Notes under the pieces: generated by a model | The model's database searches: none | Told to the model about the DNA's origin: nothing | The model's input: the letters and a program-made list of their open reading frames with translations, nothing else | Program-made: the position numbers and the translations under genes | Shown: positions 24,147-32,678 of the stretch, in pieces | How positions within the stretch are numbered: the first letter of the stretch is position 1 | Layout of the letters: each line of letters opens with the position of its first letter | Source of the DNA: Acidocella sp. KAb 2-4 | Lineage (GTDB): Bacteria > Pseudomonadota > Alphaproteobacteria > Acetobacterales > Acetobacteraceae | Length of the DNA stretch: 64,000 nucleotides | NCBI RefSeq assembly: GCF_020567705.1 | Contig: NZ_JAJDJU010000002.1 | Location: forward strand, 1-64,000 | Direction: 5' to 3'

Positions 24147-25043
24147 ATGAAGAAAATCCTGTTCATCACCTCCTCGCGCATTGGCGATGCGGTGATCTCC
24201 TGTGGCATTCTGGAGCGGCTGCGGCTTGAGCACCCGGAGGCGCGCTTCACCATCGCCTGCGGGGCGGTGGCCGAGGGCGTGTTCGCCCGCTTCCCGGCGC
24301 TGGAGCGGCTGATCGTGTTCGAGAAACGCCGCTTCAGCCTGCATTGGCTGTGGCTGTGGCGGCAAGTGGCCGGGCAAATTTGGGACCTGGTGGTGGATGT
24401 GCGCAGCTCCGGCATCTCGCTGTTTCTGGCGGCGCGGCGGCGGGTCATTATCAAGGGCGGCCGGCGCCCGGGGCGGCGCTATCAGCAGCTTGGCGCAGCG
24501 CTGGGTTATGAGCCGGCGCCGCTGCCAGTGACCTGGACCGCCCCGGCGGACGACGCCAAGGCCGCGGCGCTGCTGGGTGATGGCCCGGTGATCGCGCTCG
24601 CCCCCACCGCCAATTGGGACGGCAAGATCTGGCCGCCGGAACGCTTCGTTGCGGTGTTCGAGGCGCTGGCGGCGGCGCTGCCGGGGGCGCGGGCGGCGAT
24701 ATTCGGCGGGCCGGGGGCGGATGAGGCGCGCCGCGCCGCGCCCGTGCTGGCCGCGATTCCCGGGGCGGTTGATCTTGTCGGCAAGCTCAGCCTGCCCGAG
24801 GCCGCCGCCTGTCTGCGCCGCAGCGCGATCTTCATCGGCAATGATTCCGGGCTGATGCATCTGGCCGCCGCCGCAGGCACGCCGACGCTGGGGCTGTTCG
24901 GCCGCTCCAAGGCCAGCGAATACGCCCCGGCCGGGCCGCGCACCGCCATCGCCGTGGCGCCGGGGCCCGAGGGCGAGGCGCCGATGACGGGCTTGCAGGT
25001 GACAGATGTGCTGAAAGCGGCGAGAACGCTGTTATGCGCATAG
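24147..25043 (+). CDS. Glycosyltransferase family 9 (heptosyltransferase-like)
   Basis: 298 residues. It opens with ILFITSSRIGDAVISCGILERLR, the GT9 glycine/aspartate start, and in the C-terminal half has SAIFIGNDSGLMHLAAAAGTPTLGLFG, the donor-binding GNDSGxxHLAxxxGxPTxxLFG. It should add heptose (or a related sugar) to LPS core on the cytoplasmic face. It is the first of four overlapping genes (GT9, GT4, asnB, pyrC-like); its end overlaps the GT4 start by 10 bp. Compared with the GT9 protein at 4.5 kb it is a more standard size and has no N-terminal extension. Confidence 0.88.
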   Translation: MKKILFITSSRIGDAVISCGILERLRLEHPEARFTIACGAVAEGVFARFPALERLIVFEKRRFSLHWLWLWRQVAGQIWDLVVDVRSSGISLFLAARRRVIIKGGRRPGRRYQQLGAALGYEPAPLPVTWTAPADDAKAAALLGDGPVIALAPTANWDGKIWPPERFVAVFEALAAALPGARAAIFGGPGADEARRAAPVLAAIPGAVDLVGKLSLPEAAACLRRSAIFIGNDSGLMHLAAAAGTPTLGLFGRSKASEYAPAGPRTAIAVAPGPEGEAPMTGLQVTDVLKAARTLLCA

Positions 25044-26059
25044 CCCAGGTGATGGCAGGTGCCGCCAATGGCGGGGCCGAACTGTTCTACGAACGCATGA
25101 CCGGGGCGCTGGCCCGCGCCGGGCAGGAGGTTCTGCCGGTGATCCGGCGCGAGCCGGGGCGCGCCGCGCGCCTCGCCGCGCTGGGGTTGCACCCGGTGCA
25201 ACTGCGCTTCGGCGGCAGGCTGGACCTACTCACCAAGCCCCGCATCGCGGCCGCCCTGCGCGCCTTCAAGCCCGATATCGCCATGGCCTGGATGAGCCGG
25301 GCGGCGGCGCATCTGCCGCAGGGGGATTGGGTGAATATCGGCCGTCTCGGCGGGTATTACGATCTCAAATATTTCCGCGCCTGCCGCTATCTAGTCGGGA
25401 ACACGCACGGCATTGTCGATTACATCGCCGGCACCGGTTTTCCGCGTGAGCGCACCGCGTATCTGCCGAATTTCGTCGCCGATTTCGCCGCCGAGGTTCC
25501 GGCGGCGCGGGCGGAGTTCGGCATCCCCGAGGGCGCGCCGCTGCTGCTTGGGCTGGGCCGACTGCACAAGGTGAAGGGGTTCGATACGCTGATCCAGGCG
25601 CTGGCGCGGCTGCCGGAGGTGTATTGCGTGATCGCGGGCGAAGGTCCGGAGCGCGCGGCGCTGGAGGCGCTCGTGGCCGAGCTGAAACTGGGCGCGCGGG
25701 TGAAGCTGCCGGGCTGGCGGCGCGACACCGGGGCGCTGCTGAAGGCGGCGGATATGTTTGTCTCCTCCTCGCGCCATGAGCCGCTGGGCAATATGGTGCT
25801 GGAGGCGTTTTCCGCCGCCACCCCGGTGCTGGCGGCGCGGGCCGAGGGGCCAGGCGAGGTGATCCGCGACGGCGAGGATGGGCTGCTGGTGCCGGTGGAT
25901 GATGCCGGGCGTCTGGCCGAGGCGGCGCGCGGGCTGCTGGGCGATGCCGGGCTGCGCGCCAGGCTGGCCGCCGCCGGGCGGGCGCGGTTCGCGGCGGAAT
26001 TCGCGGAGCCGGCGGTGGTCGCCGCGTGGCTGGATTTCTTTAACAAGGTGCGTCGCTGA
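25034..26059 (+). CDS. Glycosyltransferase family 4
   Basis: 341 residues, GT-B fold. N-terminal MRIAQVMAGAANGGAELFYERM is the acceptor side; the donor side holds LLGLGRLHKVKGFDTLIQAL and the E-x7-E motif (RHEPLGNMVLEAFSAATPVLA), followed by GPGEVIRDGEDGLLVPVDD. It resembles KdtX/WaaG-like LPS or capsule transferases but no substrate can be named. The start codon lies inside the end of the GT9 gene and its stop TGA shares bases with the asnB start (TGATG), so it is translationally tied to both. Confidence 0.87.
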   Translation: MRIAQVMAGAANGGAELFYERMTGALARAGQEVLPVIRREPGRAARLAALGLHPVQLRFGGRLDLLTKPRIAAALRAFKPDIAMAWMSRAAAHLPQGDWVNIGRLGGYYDLKYFRACRYLVGNTHGIVDYIAGTGFPRERTAYLPNFVADFAAEVPAARAEFGIPEGAPLLLGLGRLHKVKGFDTLIQALARLPEVYCVIAGEGPERAALEALVAELKLGARVKLPGWRRDTGALLKAADMFVSSSRHEPLGNMVLEAFSAATPVLAARAEGPGEVIRDGEDGLLVPVDDAGRLAEAARGLLGDAGLRARLAAAGRARFAAEFAEPAVVAAWLDFFNKVRR

Positions 26060-27801
26060 TGTGCGGCATCGCCGGAATCTCGCTGCGCCCTGGCGCCACG
26101 CTGGACGAGGCGATGCTCACGCGCATGCTGGCGGCGCTGGCGCATCGCGGGCCGGACGGGCAGGGGCGCTACACCACCGCCACCGGCGCGCTTCTGCACA
26201 CCCGCCTCGCCATCATCGACCTCGCCACGGGCGACCAGCCTTTGGCCGACGGCCCGCTGCGGCTGGTGGCGAATGGCGAGATCTATAACTACCGCGAGCT
26301 GCGCGAGCGCTTCGGCGGCGACTACGCGACGCAGAGCGATTGCGAACCGCCGCTCAAGGTGTTCGCCCGCGCGGCGCTGGATTTCGGGCGGCATCTGCGC
26401 GGCATGTACGCCATTGCCATCCACGACGCCGCGTTCCGCACTCTCACCCTCTCGCGTGATCTGTTCGGCATCAAGCCGCTTTATATCGCCGCCGGGGCGG
26501 ATGGGCTGGCCTTCGCCTCGGAGCCGGGGGCGCTGCTGGCGGGCGGCGTGGCGCGGCGCGAGATCGACCCGCGCAAGCTGGGCGAGCTGCTCAATTTGCA
26601 ATTCACCACTGGGGCGCAGAGCATCTTCCCGGACATCCAGCGCGTGCTGCCGGGCGAGACGCTGGAAATCCGGCGCGGCCAGGTGAGCCGGCGCCAGCGC
26701 CTTGAGATGCCCACGGCCTGGAACGCGCCGAAGGACGAAGAGACCGCGCTGGCCGCACTGGACGCGGTGCTGACCGAGGCGGTGGACCTGCATCAGCGCT
26801 CGGATGTGCCTTATGGCATGTTCCTCTCGGGCGGCATCGACAGCGCCGCCATCCTGGCCCTGATGGCGCGGCTGAACACCAGCCCTGTGCTGGCCTTCAC
26901 CGCCGGGTTCGACGTGCCCGGCGTGGCCGATGAGCGCGACGCCGCCGCCGCGATGGCGGCCAGCGTCGGCGCGCGGCATGAGCGGCTGGAGGTGACCCAG
27001 GCGATGATGTGGGCGCATCTGCCCGAAATCGTGGCCGGGATGGATGATCCGGTGGCCGATTATGCCATCATTCCCACCTGGTTCCTGGCGCGCGAGGCGC
27101 GCAAGAGCGTGAAGGTGATCCTCTCCGGCGAGGGCGGCGACGAGATGTTCGCCGGCTATGGCCGCTACCGTGCGGCGGCCCGGCGGTTCTTCCCCAGGAA
27201 GATGCGCGCGCGCGGCGTGTTCGACGGGCTGGACGTGCTGCGCGAGGCCCCGCGAGGCTGGCGCGAGGGCATCGCCGATGCCGAGCGGGCGGCGCGGCAC
27301 CTGACCCGGCTGAAGCGCGCCCAGCAGGCCGACATGGCCGATTGGCTGCCGCATGACCTGCTGCTGAAGCTCGACCGCTGCCTGATGGCGCATGGCGTGG
27401 AAGGGCGCACCCCGTTTGTGGATAAAGAGGTGGCCGCCTTCGCCTTCTCGCTGCCCGATTCGCTGGCCGTGCGCGGGCGGCTGGGCAAATATCTGCTGCG
27501 CCGCTGGCTGGAGACGGCGCTCCCGGCGGCGCAGCCCTTCGCCCGCAAGCAAGGGTTCGACGTGCCGGTGGGCGCCTGGATCGCCGCCCAGGCCAAGCCC
27601 CTAGCCGAGTTGCTGGCCCGCCAGCCGGTCATTCAGGATCTGGTGGCGCCCGACCGGCTGCGCCCGCTGCTGGAACGCGCGGGCGAGAAGCGTGCCGGAG
27701 CGGCGGCCTGGGTGCTATTATTCACCGCGCTGTGGCACCGGCGGCATGTGCTGGATTTGCCCGCCGCGGGCGACGTGTTTTCCACATTGAGGCAGATATG
27801 A
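26059..27801 (+). CDS. asnB: Asparagine synthase (glutamine-hydrolysing)
   Basis: 580 residues. The N-terminal glutaminase domain starts with Cys2 as the nucleophile (MCGIAGISLRPG) and has the AHRGPDG, NGEIYN and SRDLFGIKPLY blocks. The C-terminal synthase has the pyrophosphate loop LSGGIDSAAILAL and a SGEGGDEMFAGYGRYR segment. It moves ammonia from glutamine to an acid, normally aspartate. Because it is locked between glycosyltransferases, the acceptor may be a sugar acid in a polysaccharide rather than aspartate; that is inference. The stop overlaps the next start (ATGA). Residues used for catalysis are all intact. Confidence 0.87.
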   Translation: MCGIAGISLRPGATLDEAMLTRMLAALAHRGPDGQGRYTTATGALLHTRLAIIDLATGDQPLADGPLRLVANGEIYNYRELRERFGGDYATQSDCEPPLKVFARAALDFGRHLRGMYAIAIHDAAFRTLTLSRDLFGIKPLYIAAGADGLAFASEPGALLAGGVARREIDPRKLGELLNLQFTTGAQSIFPDIQRVLPGETLEIRRGQVSRRQRLEMPTAWNAPKDEETALAALDAVLTEAVDLHQRSDVPYGMFLSGGIDSAAILALMARLNTSPVLAFTAGFDVPGVADERDAAAAMAASVGARHERLEVTQAMMWAHLPEIVAGMDDPVADYAIIPTWFLAREARKSVKVILSGEGGDEMFAGYGRYRAAARRFFPRKMRARGVFDGLDVLREAPRGWREGIADAERAARHLTRLKRAQQADMADWLPHDLLLKLDRCLMAHGVEGRTPFVDKEVAAFAFSLPDSLAVRGRLGKYLLRRWLETALPAAQPFARKQGFDVPVGAWIAAQAKPLAELLARQPVIQDLVAPDRLRPLLERAGEKRAGAAAWVLLFTALWHRRHVLDLPAAGDVFSTLRQI

Positions 27802-29123
27802 GCTTTGACCTTCTGATCCGTGACGGCATCGTGGTGCTCCCCTGGGGCGAGGTGGAGGCCGATATTGGCGTCAAGCGCGGCAAGATCGCCGCCATCGGCA
27901 AAAATCTCGGTCCCGCCGCCGAGGAATTCAACGCCGCCGGGCTGCATGTGCTGCCGGGCATCATCGACCCGCATGTGCATTTCCGCGATGGCGGCTATGG
28001 CGGCATTCCGGGGGTGGAGGATATGCGCTCCGGCTCGCTGGCCGCCGTGCTGGGCGGGGTGACCACGGCGCTGGACATGCCCAACACCAAGCCGCCCACC
28101 ACCTCCGAGGAGACGGTACGGACCAAATACGACTACATCCCCGGCCACGCTTATTGCGATTTCGGCTTCTATGTGGGCGCCACCAAGGAGAACGCCGATG
28201 ATCTCGGCCGCCTGGAGGAGATGCCGGGCGTGTGCGGGATCAAGGTGTTCGCGGGCTCGTCCACGGGCGATCTGCTGGTCGAGGATGACGAGAATATCGA
28301 GCGCGTGCTGCGCGCCTCGCGCCATCTCGTCGCCTTCCATTCCGAGGATGAATACCGCCTGCAGGAGCGCAAGCCGCGCTTCCAGGTGGGCGACCCCTAT
28401 GCCAGCCACGCCGAATGGCGCGATCCGGAATGTGCCTATCGCGGCACGCGGCGCATCGCGGCGCTGGCGCGCAAGACCAATAAGCGCGCGCATATCCTGC
28501 ATGTCTCGACGCGCGAGGAATTCGCCTTCATCAAGGACCACAAGGACCTGATGAGCGGCGAGGTGCTGGTGAACCATCTGCTGCAATGCGGGCCGGAGGC
28601 GTATGAGCGCCTGGGCGGCTATGCGGTGATGAACCCGCCGATCCGCTCCAAGGAGCATCAGGACGCCGCCTGGGCCGCGGTGGCCGATGGCACGGTGGAC
28701 ACCATCGCCACCGACCACGCCCCGCACGCCGCCGAGGCCAAGGAGCGCCCCTGGCCGACCTGCCATTCCGGCCTGACCGGGGTGCAGACCGCGCTGCCGC
28801 TGATGCTGACCCAGGTGAATGCCGGGCGGCTCTCGCTGTTGCGGCTGGTGGATCTGATGTCGGCCGGGCCGGCGCGGATTTACGGCGCGGTCGGCAAGGG
28901 GCGCATCGCCGCCGGGTACGACGCCGATTTCTCCATCGTCGATATGAAGGCCAAGCGCCGGATCGAGAACAGCATGATCGCCAGCCAATGCGGCTGGACG
29001 CCCTTCGCCGGGACGGACTGCACCGCCTGGCCGATGGCGACCATCATCCGCGGGAGCGTGGTGATGTTCGAGGGCGTGGTGCCGGGCGAGCCGCAGGGGC
29101 GGGCGGTGACCTTCCGGCATTGA
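27798..29123 (+). CDS. pyrC: Dihydroorotase (or close amidohydrolase)
   Basis: About 441 residues, a cyclic amidohydrolase that closes carbamoyl-aspartate to dihydroorotate in pyrimidine synthesis. The metal site is complete: DPHVHFRDGG, a lysine in GIKVFAGSSTGDLL that should be carbamylated, AFHSEDE, HILHVST and IATDHAPH. The ATG at 27798 overlaps the asnB stop; the longer frame upstream lies inside asnB. Class I dihydroorotases of this size are normal in alphaproteobacteria. The linkage to asnB and glycosyltransferase genes is unusual for pyrC, so a related activity cannot be excluded; pyrD lies far away at 61.4 kb. Confidence 0.78.
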   Translation: MSFDLLIRDGIVVLPWGEVEADIGVKRGKIAAIGKNLGPAAEEFNAAGLHVLPGIIDPHVHFRDGGYGGIPGVEDMRSGSLAAVLGGVTTALDMPNTKPPTTSEETVRTKYDYIPGHAYCDFGFYVGATKENADDLGRLEEMPGVCGIKVFAGSSTGDLLVEDDENIERVLRASRHLVAFHSEDEYRLQERKPRFQVGDPYASHAEWRDPECAYRGTRRIAALARKTNKRAHILHVSTREEFAFIKDHKDLMSGEVLVNHLLQCGPEAYERLGGYAVMNPPIRSKEHQDAAWAAVADGTVDTIATDHAPHAAEAKERPWPTCHSGLTGVQTALPLMLTQVNAGRLSLLRLVDLMSAGPARIYGAVGKGRIAAGYDADFSIVDMKAKRRIENSMIASQCGWTPFAGTDCTAWPMATIIRGSVVMFEGVVPGEPQGRAVTFRH

Positions 29124-29174
29124 CATCGCCGCGCCGCCGCCGCACCTCCGCGCCAATATGTGAGGAGTGATGAC

Positions 29175-30362
29175 ATGACGGCGCGGACCGAGCCAACCAG
29201 CCTGCAGGTGAATCTGGCGCTGTTCGCGCTGGCGATGGGCGGGTTCGCCATCGGCACCACCGAATTCGGCACCATGGGGCTGCTGCCCTATTTCTCGGCC
29301 GGGCTGGGGATGAGCGCGCCGCAAGCGGGGCATGTGATCAGCGCCTATGCGCTGGGCGTGGTGGTGGGCGCGCCGGTGCTGGCGCTGCTGGCGGCGCATC
29401 TGCCCCGGCGCGATGTGCTGGTCGGGCTGATGCTGCTCTACGCGCTGGGCAACGGGCTCACCGCCTTCGCCCCCTCGGCCGGCTGGATGCTGGCGTTCCG
29501 CTTCATCGCCGGGCTACCGCACGGGGCGTATTTCGGGGTCGCGGCGCTGGTGGCGGCCTCGCTGGTGCCCGAGCATAAACGCGCTCAGGCGATGTCGCGC
29601 GTGCTGGCCGGGCTGACCGTCGCCACGATTTTCGGCGTGCCGCTGGCCAATTTCATCGGCCAGACGGTGGGCTGGCGCTGGGCTTTTGGGCTGGTGGCGC
29701 TGCTGCCGCTGCTCACCGCCGCGCTGGTGCAGGCGCTGGCGCCACGGCAGAAGCGGCATGGGGGCGACGCGCCCTCGCCGCTGGGCGAGTTGGCGGCGCT
29801 GGGGCGGCGGCAGGTCTGGCTGGCGCTGGGCATGGGCGCCATCGGCTTCGCCGGCATGTTCGCGGTTTACACTTATCTGGCCTCCACCCTGCTGGGCGCC
29901 ACCCATGCCTCGCCTTATGTGGTGCCGGTGATGCTGGCGCTGCTCGGCACCGGCTTCACCGCGGGCAATCTGGTCAGCGCCTGGTGCGCCGACCGCGCGC
30001 TGATGCCGACCATCGCCGGGGTGCTGGTGTGGACCATCGCCTGCCTCTGTTTATACCCGTTCATGATCCATGCGCTGTGGAGCATGGCGGTGATCGTGCT
30101 GCTGATCGGCGGTATTGGCGGGCTGGGCACGCCGCTGCAGGCGCGGCTGATGCAGGTGGCCGAGGGCGCGCAGACCCTGGCCGCCGCGCTCAACCACTCG
30201 GCCTTCAACACCGCCAACGCGCTGGGGCCATGGCTGGCGGGGATGGCGATCGCCGCGGGCTGGGGCTGGGGCGCCTCGGGCTGGGTGGGGGCGGCGACCG
30301 CCACGGGCGGCCTCGTGCTATGGGGCGTGGCGATGCTGGATGAGCGCCGCCGCCCGGCCTGA
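29175..30362 (+). CDS. MFS transporter, DHA1 drug/sugar efflux type
   Basis: 395 residues with twelve hydrophobic segments. Helix 1 region AMGGFAIGTTEFGTMGLLPYFSAGLG and GLPHGAYFGVAALVAASLV (the motif C-like stretch of antiporters) match the AraJ/YdhP group of efflux proteins. It sits in the inner membrane and exports small molecules with protons; the substrate is not predictable. ATG 29175 has GAGGAG seven bases upstream; a GTG at 29160 is less likely. About 50 bases separate it from pyrC, and it may be cotranscribed or start its own unit. The lptF gene follows 97 bases later. Confidence 0.83.
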   Translation: MTARTEPTSLQVNLALFALAMGGFAIGTTEFGTMGLLPYFSAGLGMSAPQAGHVISAYALGVVVGAPVLALLAAHLPRRDVLVGLMLLYALGNGLTAFAPSAGWMLAFRFIAGLPHGAYFGVAALVAASLVPEHKRAQAMSRVLAGLTVATIFGVPLANFIGQTVGWRWAFGLVALLPLLTAALVQALAPRQKRHGGDAPSPLGELAALGRRQVWLALGMGAIGFAGMFAVYTYLASTLLGATHASPYVVPVMLALLGTGFTAGNLVSAWCADRALMPTIAGVLVWTIACLCLYPFMIHALWSMAVIVLLIGGIGGLGTPLQARLMQVAEGAQTLAAALNHSAFNTANALGPWLAGMAIAAGWGWGASGWVGAATATGGLVLWGVAMLDERRRPA

Positions 30363-30459
30363 AGGCCGGAGCCGCCGGGGCTTCATGGTTTCGCCGCAAT
30401 CGGGCTGCATGTGGGGGCGCTCTTGCCATTGCCCGATGACCCCGCCAGAAACTCACGCC

Positions 30460-31566
30460 ATGCCGCGCCGCCTGCACCTCACCCGGATCGACCGATATAT
30501 CGGCACCCAGCTCAGCGTGGCGCTGCTGCTGGTCACGCTCGGCTTCGTCGCGCTGATCTGGCTCACGCAATCGTTGCGCTTCATCCAGATCATCGTCGCG
30601 CATGGGTTGTCGCCGCTGGTGTTCATCCGCCTCACCTCGCTGCTGGTGCCGAGCTTCATCGCCACCATCCTGCCGATCACCAGCTTCATCGTGGTGCTGT
30701 TCGTCTATGGCCGCCTCTCGGGCGACCGCGAGTTGACGATCATGCGCGGCATCGGCCTCTCCGATCTCTCGCTCGCCCGCCCGGCGCTGGGCGTGGCGGC
30801 GGGGGCGGTGCTGCTGGGCTATGCGCTCACCCTGGGCGTGGTGCCGGCCTGCCTCGGCGCCTTCCGCGACTACCAATACGAGATCCGCAACCAGATCGCC
30901 GCCTTCCTGCTGGAGCCGGGCGTGTTCACCCCGGTCACCGGCCAGATCACGGTTTACGTGCAGGCGCGCGGGCCGGATGACGCGCTGCGCGGCATCCTTA
31001 TCGAGGATGGGCGTGACCCCAACGCCCCGGCCACCATCCTGGCCCGCACCGGGCGGCTGATTGTTAACCCCGATGGGCCGGTGGTGGAGTTGGAGAATGG
31101 CTCGCGCGAGCAGATCGACCCCAAGACCGGGCAGCTCGACGTGCTGAGCTTCAAGAGCAACATCCTCTCGCTCGCGCAGCCGGCCAAGCTGGGCGGGCGC
31201 GACTATGTCGATGCCTCGGAGGCGTCGCTGCCCGCGCTGCTGCATCCGAGCCCTGAGCTGCGCCCCGATGAGCGCGGCAAATGGCTGGTTGAGGCGCAGC
31301 GCCGGCTGACCGCGCCGCTGAGCACGCTGAGTTACACGCTGGTCGGGCTGGTGGCGGTGCTGGGCGGGGCGTTCCGCCGGTATGGCGGCATTCTGCGCCC
31401 CGCCGCCGCGGTGGCGGTGGTGACGGTGCTGGTCGCGCTGGGGTTGGGGGTGAGCAATCTGGCCGCGCGCGATGTGCGGCTGCTGCCGCTGATCTGGGCG
31501 GTGACGCTGCTGCCCGGGCTGTGGGCGGCCTATCTGCTGGCGCGCCAGGGCGCCCCGCGCGCATGA
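30460..31566 (+). CDS. lptF: LPS export ABC transporter permease LptF
   Basis: About 368 residues. LptF and LptG form the inner-membrane permease that, with the LptB ATPase, extracts LPS and passes it to LptC. The layout is right: three N-terminal membrane helices (SVALLLVTLGFVALIWLTQSL and LLVPSFIATILPITSFIVVLF), a periplasmic beta-jellyroll (residues 130-270, with ITVYVQARGPDDALRGILIEDGR), then three C-terminal helices. FVYGRLSGDRELTIMRGIGLS is the coupling-helix region that contacts LptB. Start ATG 30460, another ATG at 30436 possible. It overlaps lptG by the ATGA arrangement. Essential for outer-membrane assembly. Confidence 0.93.
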   Translation: MPRRLHLTRIDRYIGTQLSVALLLVTLGFVALIWLTQSLRFIQIIVAHGLSPLVFIRLTSLLVPSFIATILPITSFIVVLFVYGRLSGDRELTIMRGIGLSDLSLARPALGVAAGAVLLGYALTLGVVPACLGAFRDYQYEIRNQIAAFLLEPGVFTPVTGQITVYVQARGPDDALRGILIEDGRDPNAPATILARTGRLIVNPDGPVVELENGSREQIDPKTGQLDVLSFKSNILSLAQPAKLGGRDYVDASEASLPALLHPSPELRPDERGKWLVEAQRRLTAPLSTLSYTLVGLVAVLGGAFRRYGGILRPAAAVAVVTVLVALGLGVSNLAARDVRLLPLIWAVTLLPGLWAAYLLARQGAPRA

Positions 31567-32675
31567 AGTTGCCTTTCACCCTGTCCCTCTATTTCGGCCG
31601 CAGCTTCGCGCTCGCGGTGCTGGTGATGCTGTTCGCGCTCACCGGGCTGGTCTCGCTGTTCGATTTCCTGGAATTGCTGCGCGAGGCCGCGACGCGCCCG
31701 CAGGCCGGGCTCGGGGTGATCTTGGAAATCGAGGCGCTGCGCGTGCCCTGGAGCGTGATGCAGATCCTGCCCTTCGCCGTGCTGCTGGGCGGCATCTTCG
31801 CGTTCTGGCGGCTGGCGCGCTCCTCGGAATTGGTGGTGGCGCGCGCGGCGGGCATCTCGGCCTGGCAGTTTCTGGCCGGGCCGGTGCTGCTGGCGGCGCT
31901 GCTCGGGGCGTTTGGCACGGGCGGGATCAGTCCGATTTCGGCGCTGATGTATGGCCGCGCCGAGACGCTGGACAATGTCTATCTCAAGCCCGGCGGCGGG
32001 CCGCTCTCGCTCAATGGCGGCGAGTTATGGGTGCGCCAGGCCGATTCGGGGATGGTGCCCGACGGCGTGGCGGTGCTCCATGCGAGCAATGTGGTGCTGC
32101 ACGGCAACTCGCTGGAGGCCGATAAGGTGATGGTGCTGCGCCTGGATGGGCAGACCACGCTGCTGGCGCGCATCCAGGCGGCGCATGCCACGCTGGATCC
32201 GGGCGCCTGGACGCTCACCGATGTCAGCGTACTGGCCCCGGATAGCGCGCCGCAGCATGCCGATACGCTGGAATTCCCCACCGATCTCACCGTGCACCGG
32301 GTGCAGGAGAGTTTCGCCTCGCCGGATTCGCTGTCCTTCTGGGCGCTGCCGGGCTTCATCCGGCTGCTCAAGCAATCCGGCTTCTCGGCCACCCAGCATG
32401 AGCTGGCCTTCCAGGCGCTGGCGGCGCTGCCGCTGTTCTGCGCCACCATGGCGCTGGTCGCGGCCGGGTTCTCGATGCGCCCGTCGCGCCGGGGCGGGGC
32501 GCTGCGCATGGGCGTGCTGGGCGTGGGCAGCGGCTTCGCGCTGTTCATGGTGTCAGAGGTCGCCAACCAGTTCGGCACCTCGGGCGCGGTGCCGGTGGTG
32601 CTGGCCGCCTGGGCCCCGGCACTGGCCGGATTGTTTTTGGCGCTTGCGTTGTTGCTGCATCTGGAAGATGGCTGA
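31563..32675 (+). CDS. lptG: LPS export ABC transporter permease LptG
   Basis: 370 residues with the same layout as LptF: LPFTLSLYFGRSFALAVLVMLFALTGL as helix 1, then IEALRVPWSVMQILPFAVLLGGIFAFWRLARSSELVVARAAGIS (helices 2-3 and coupling region), a periplasmic domain, and three C-terminal helices. It partners LptF, LptB and LptC in moving LPS out of the inner membrane. The ATG shares bases with the lptF stop. It is followed four bases later by lptD, which encodes the outer-membrane end of the same transport bridge. Confidence 0.93.
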   Translation: MKLPFTLSLYFGRSFALAVLVMLFALTGLVSLFDFLELLREAATRPQAGLGVILEIEALRVPWSVMQILPFAVLLGGIFAFWRLARSSELVVARAAGISAWQFLAGPVLLAALLGAFGTGGISPISALMYGRAETLDNVYLKPGGGPLSLNGGELWVRQADSGMVPDGVAVLHASNVVLHGNSLEADKVMVLRLDGQTTLLARIQAAHATLDPGAWTLTDVSVLAPDSAPQHADTLEFPTDLTVHRVQESFASPDSLSFWALPGFIRLLKQSGFSATQHELAFQALAALPLFCATMALVAAGFSMRPSRRGGALRMGVLGVGSGFALFMVSEVANQFGTSGAVPVVLAAWAPALAGLFLALALLLHLEDG

Positions 32676-32678
32676 AGC

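Noticed and set aside
25420-27552. A 710-codon open frame on the minus strand
   Set aside because: It is the complement of the GT4 and asnB genes. It has long runs of arginine, glutamine and histidine and no family features, a typical shadow frame of high-GC DNA.
27633-29399. A 588-codon minus-strand frame
   Set aside because: Complement of the dihydroorotase-like gene and part of asnB and the MFS gene, with no protein family character.
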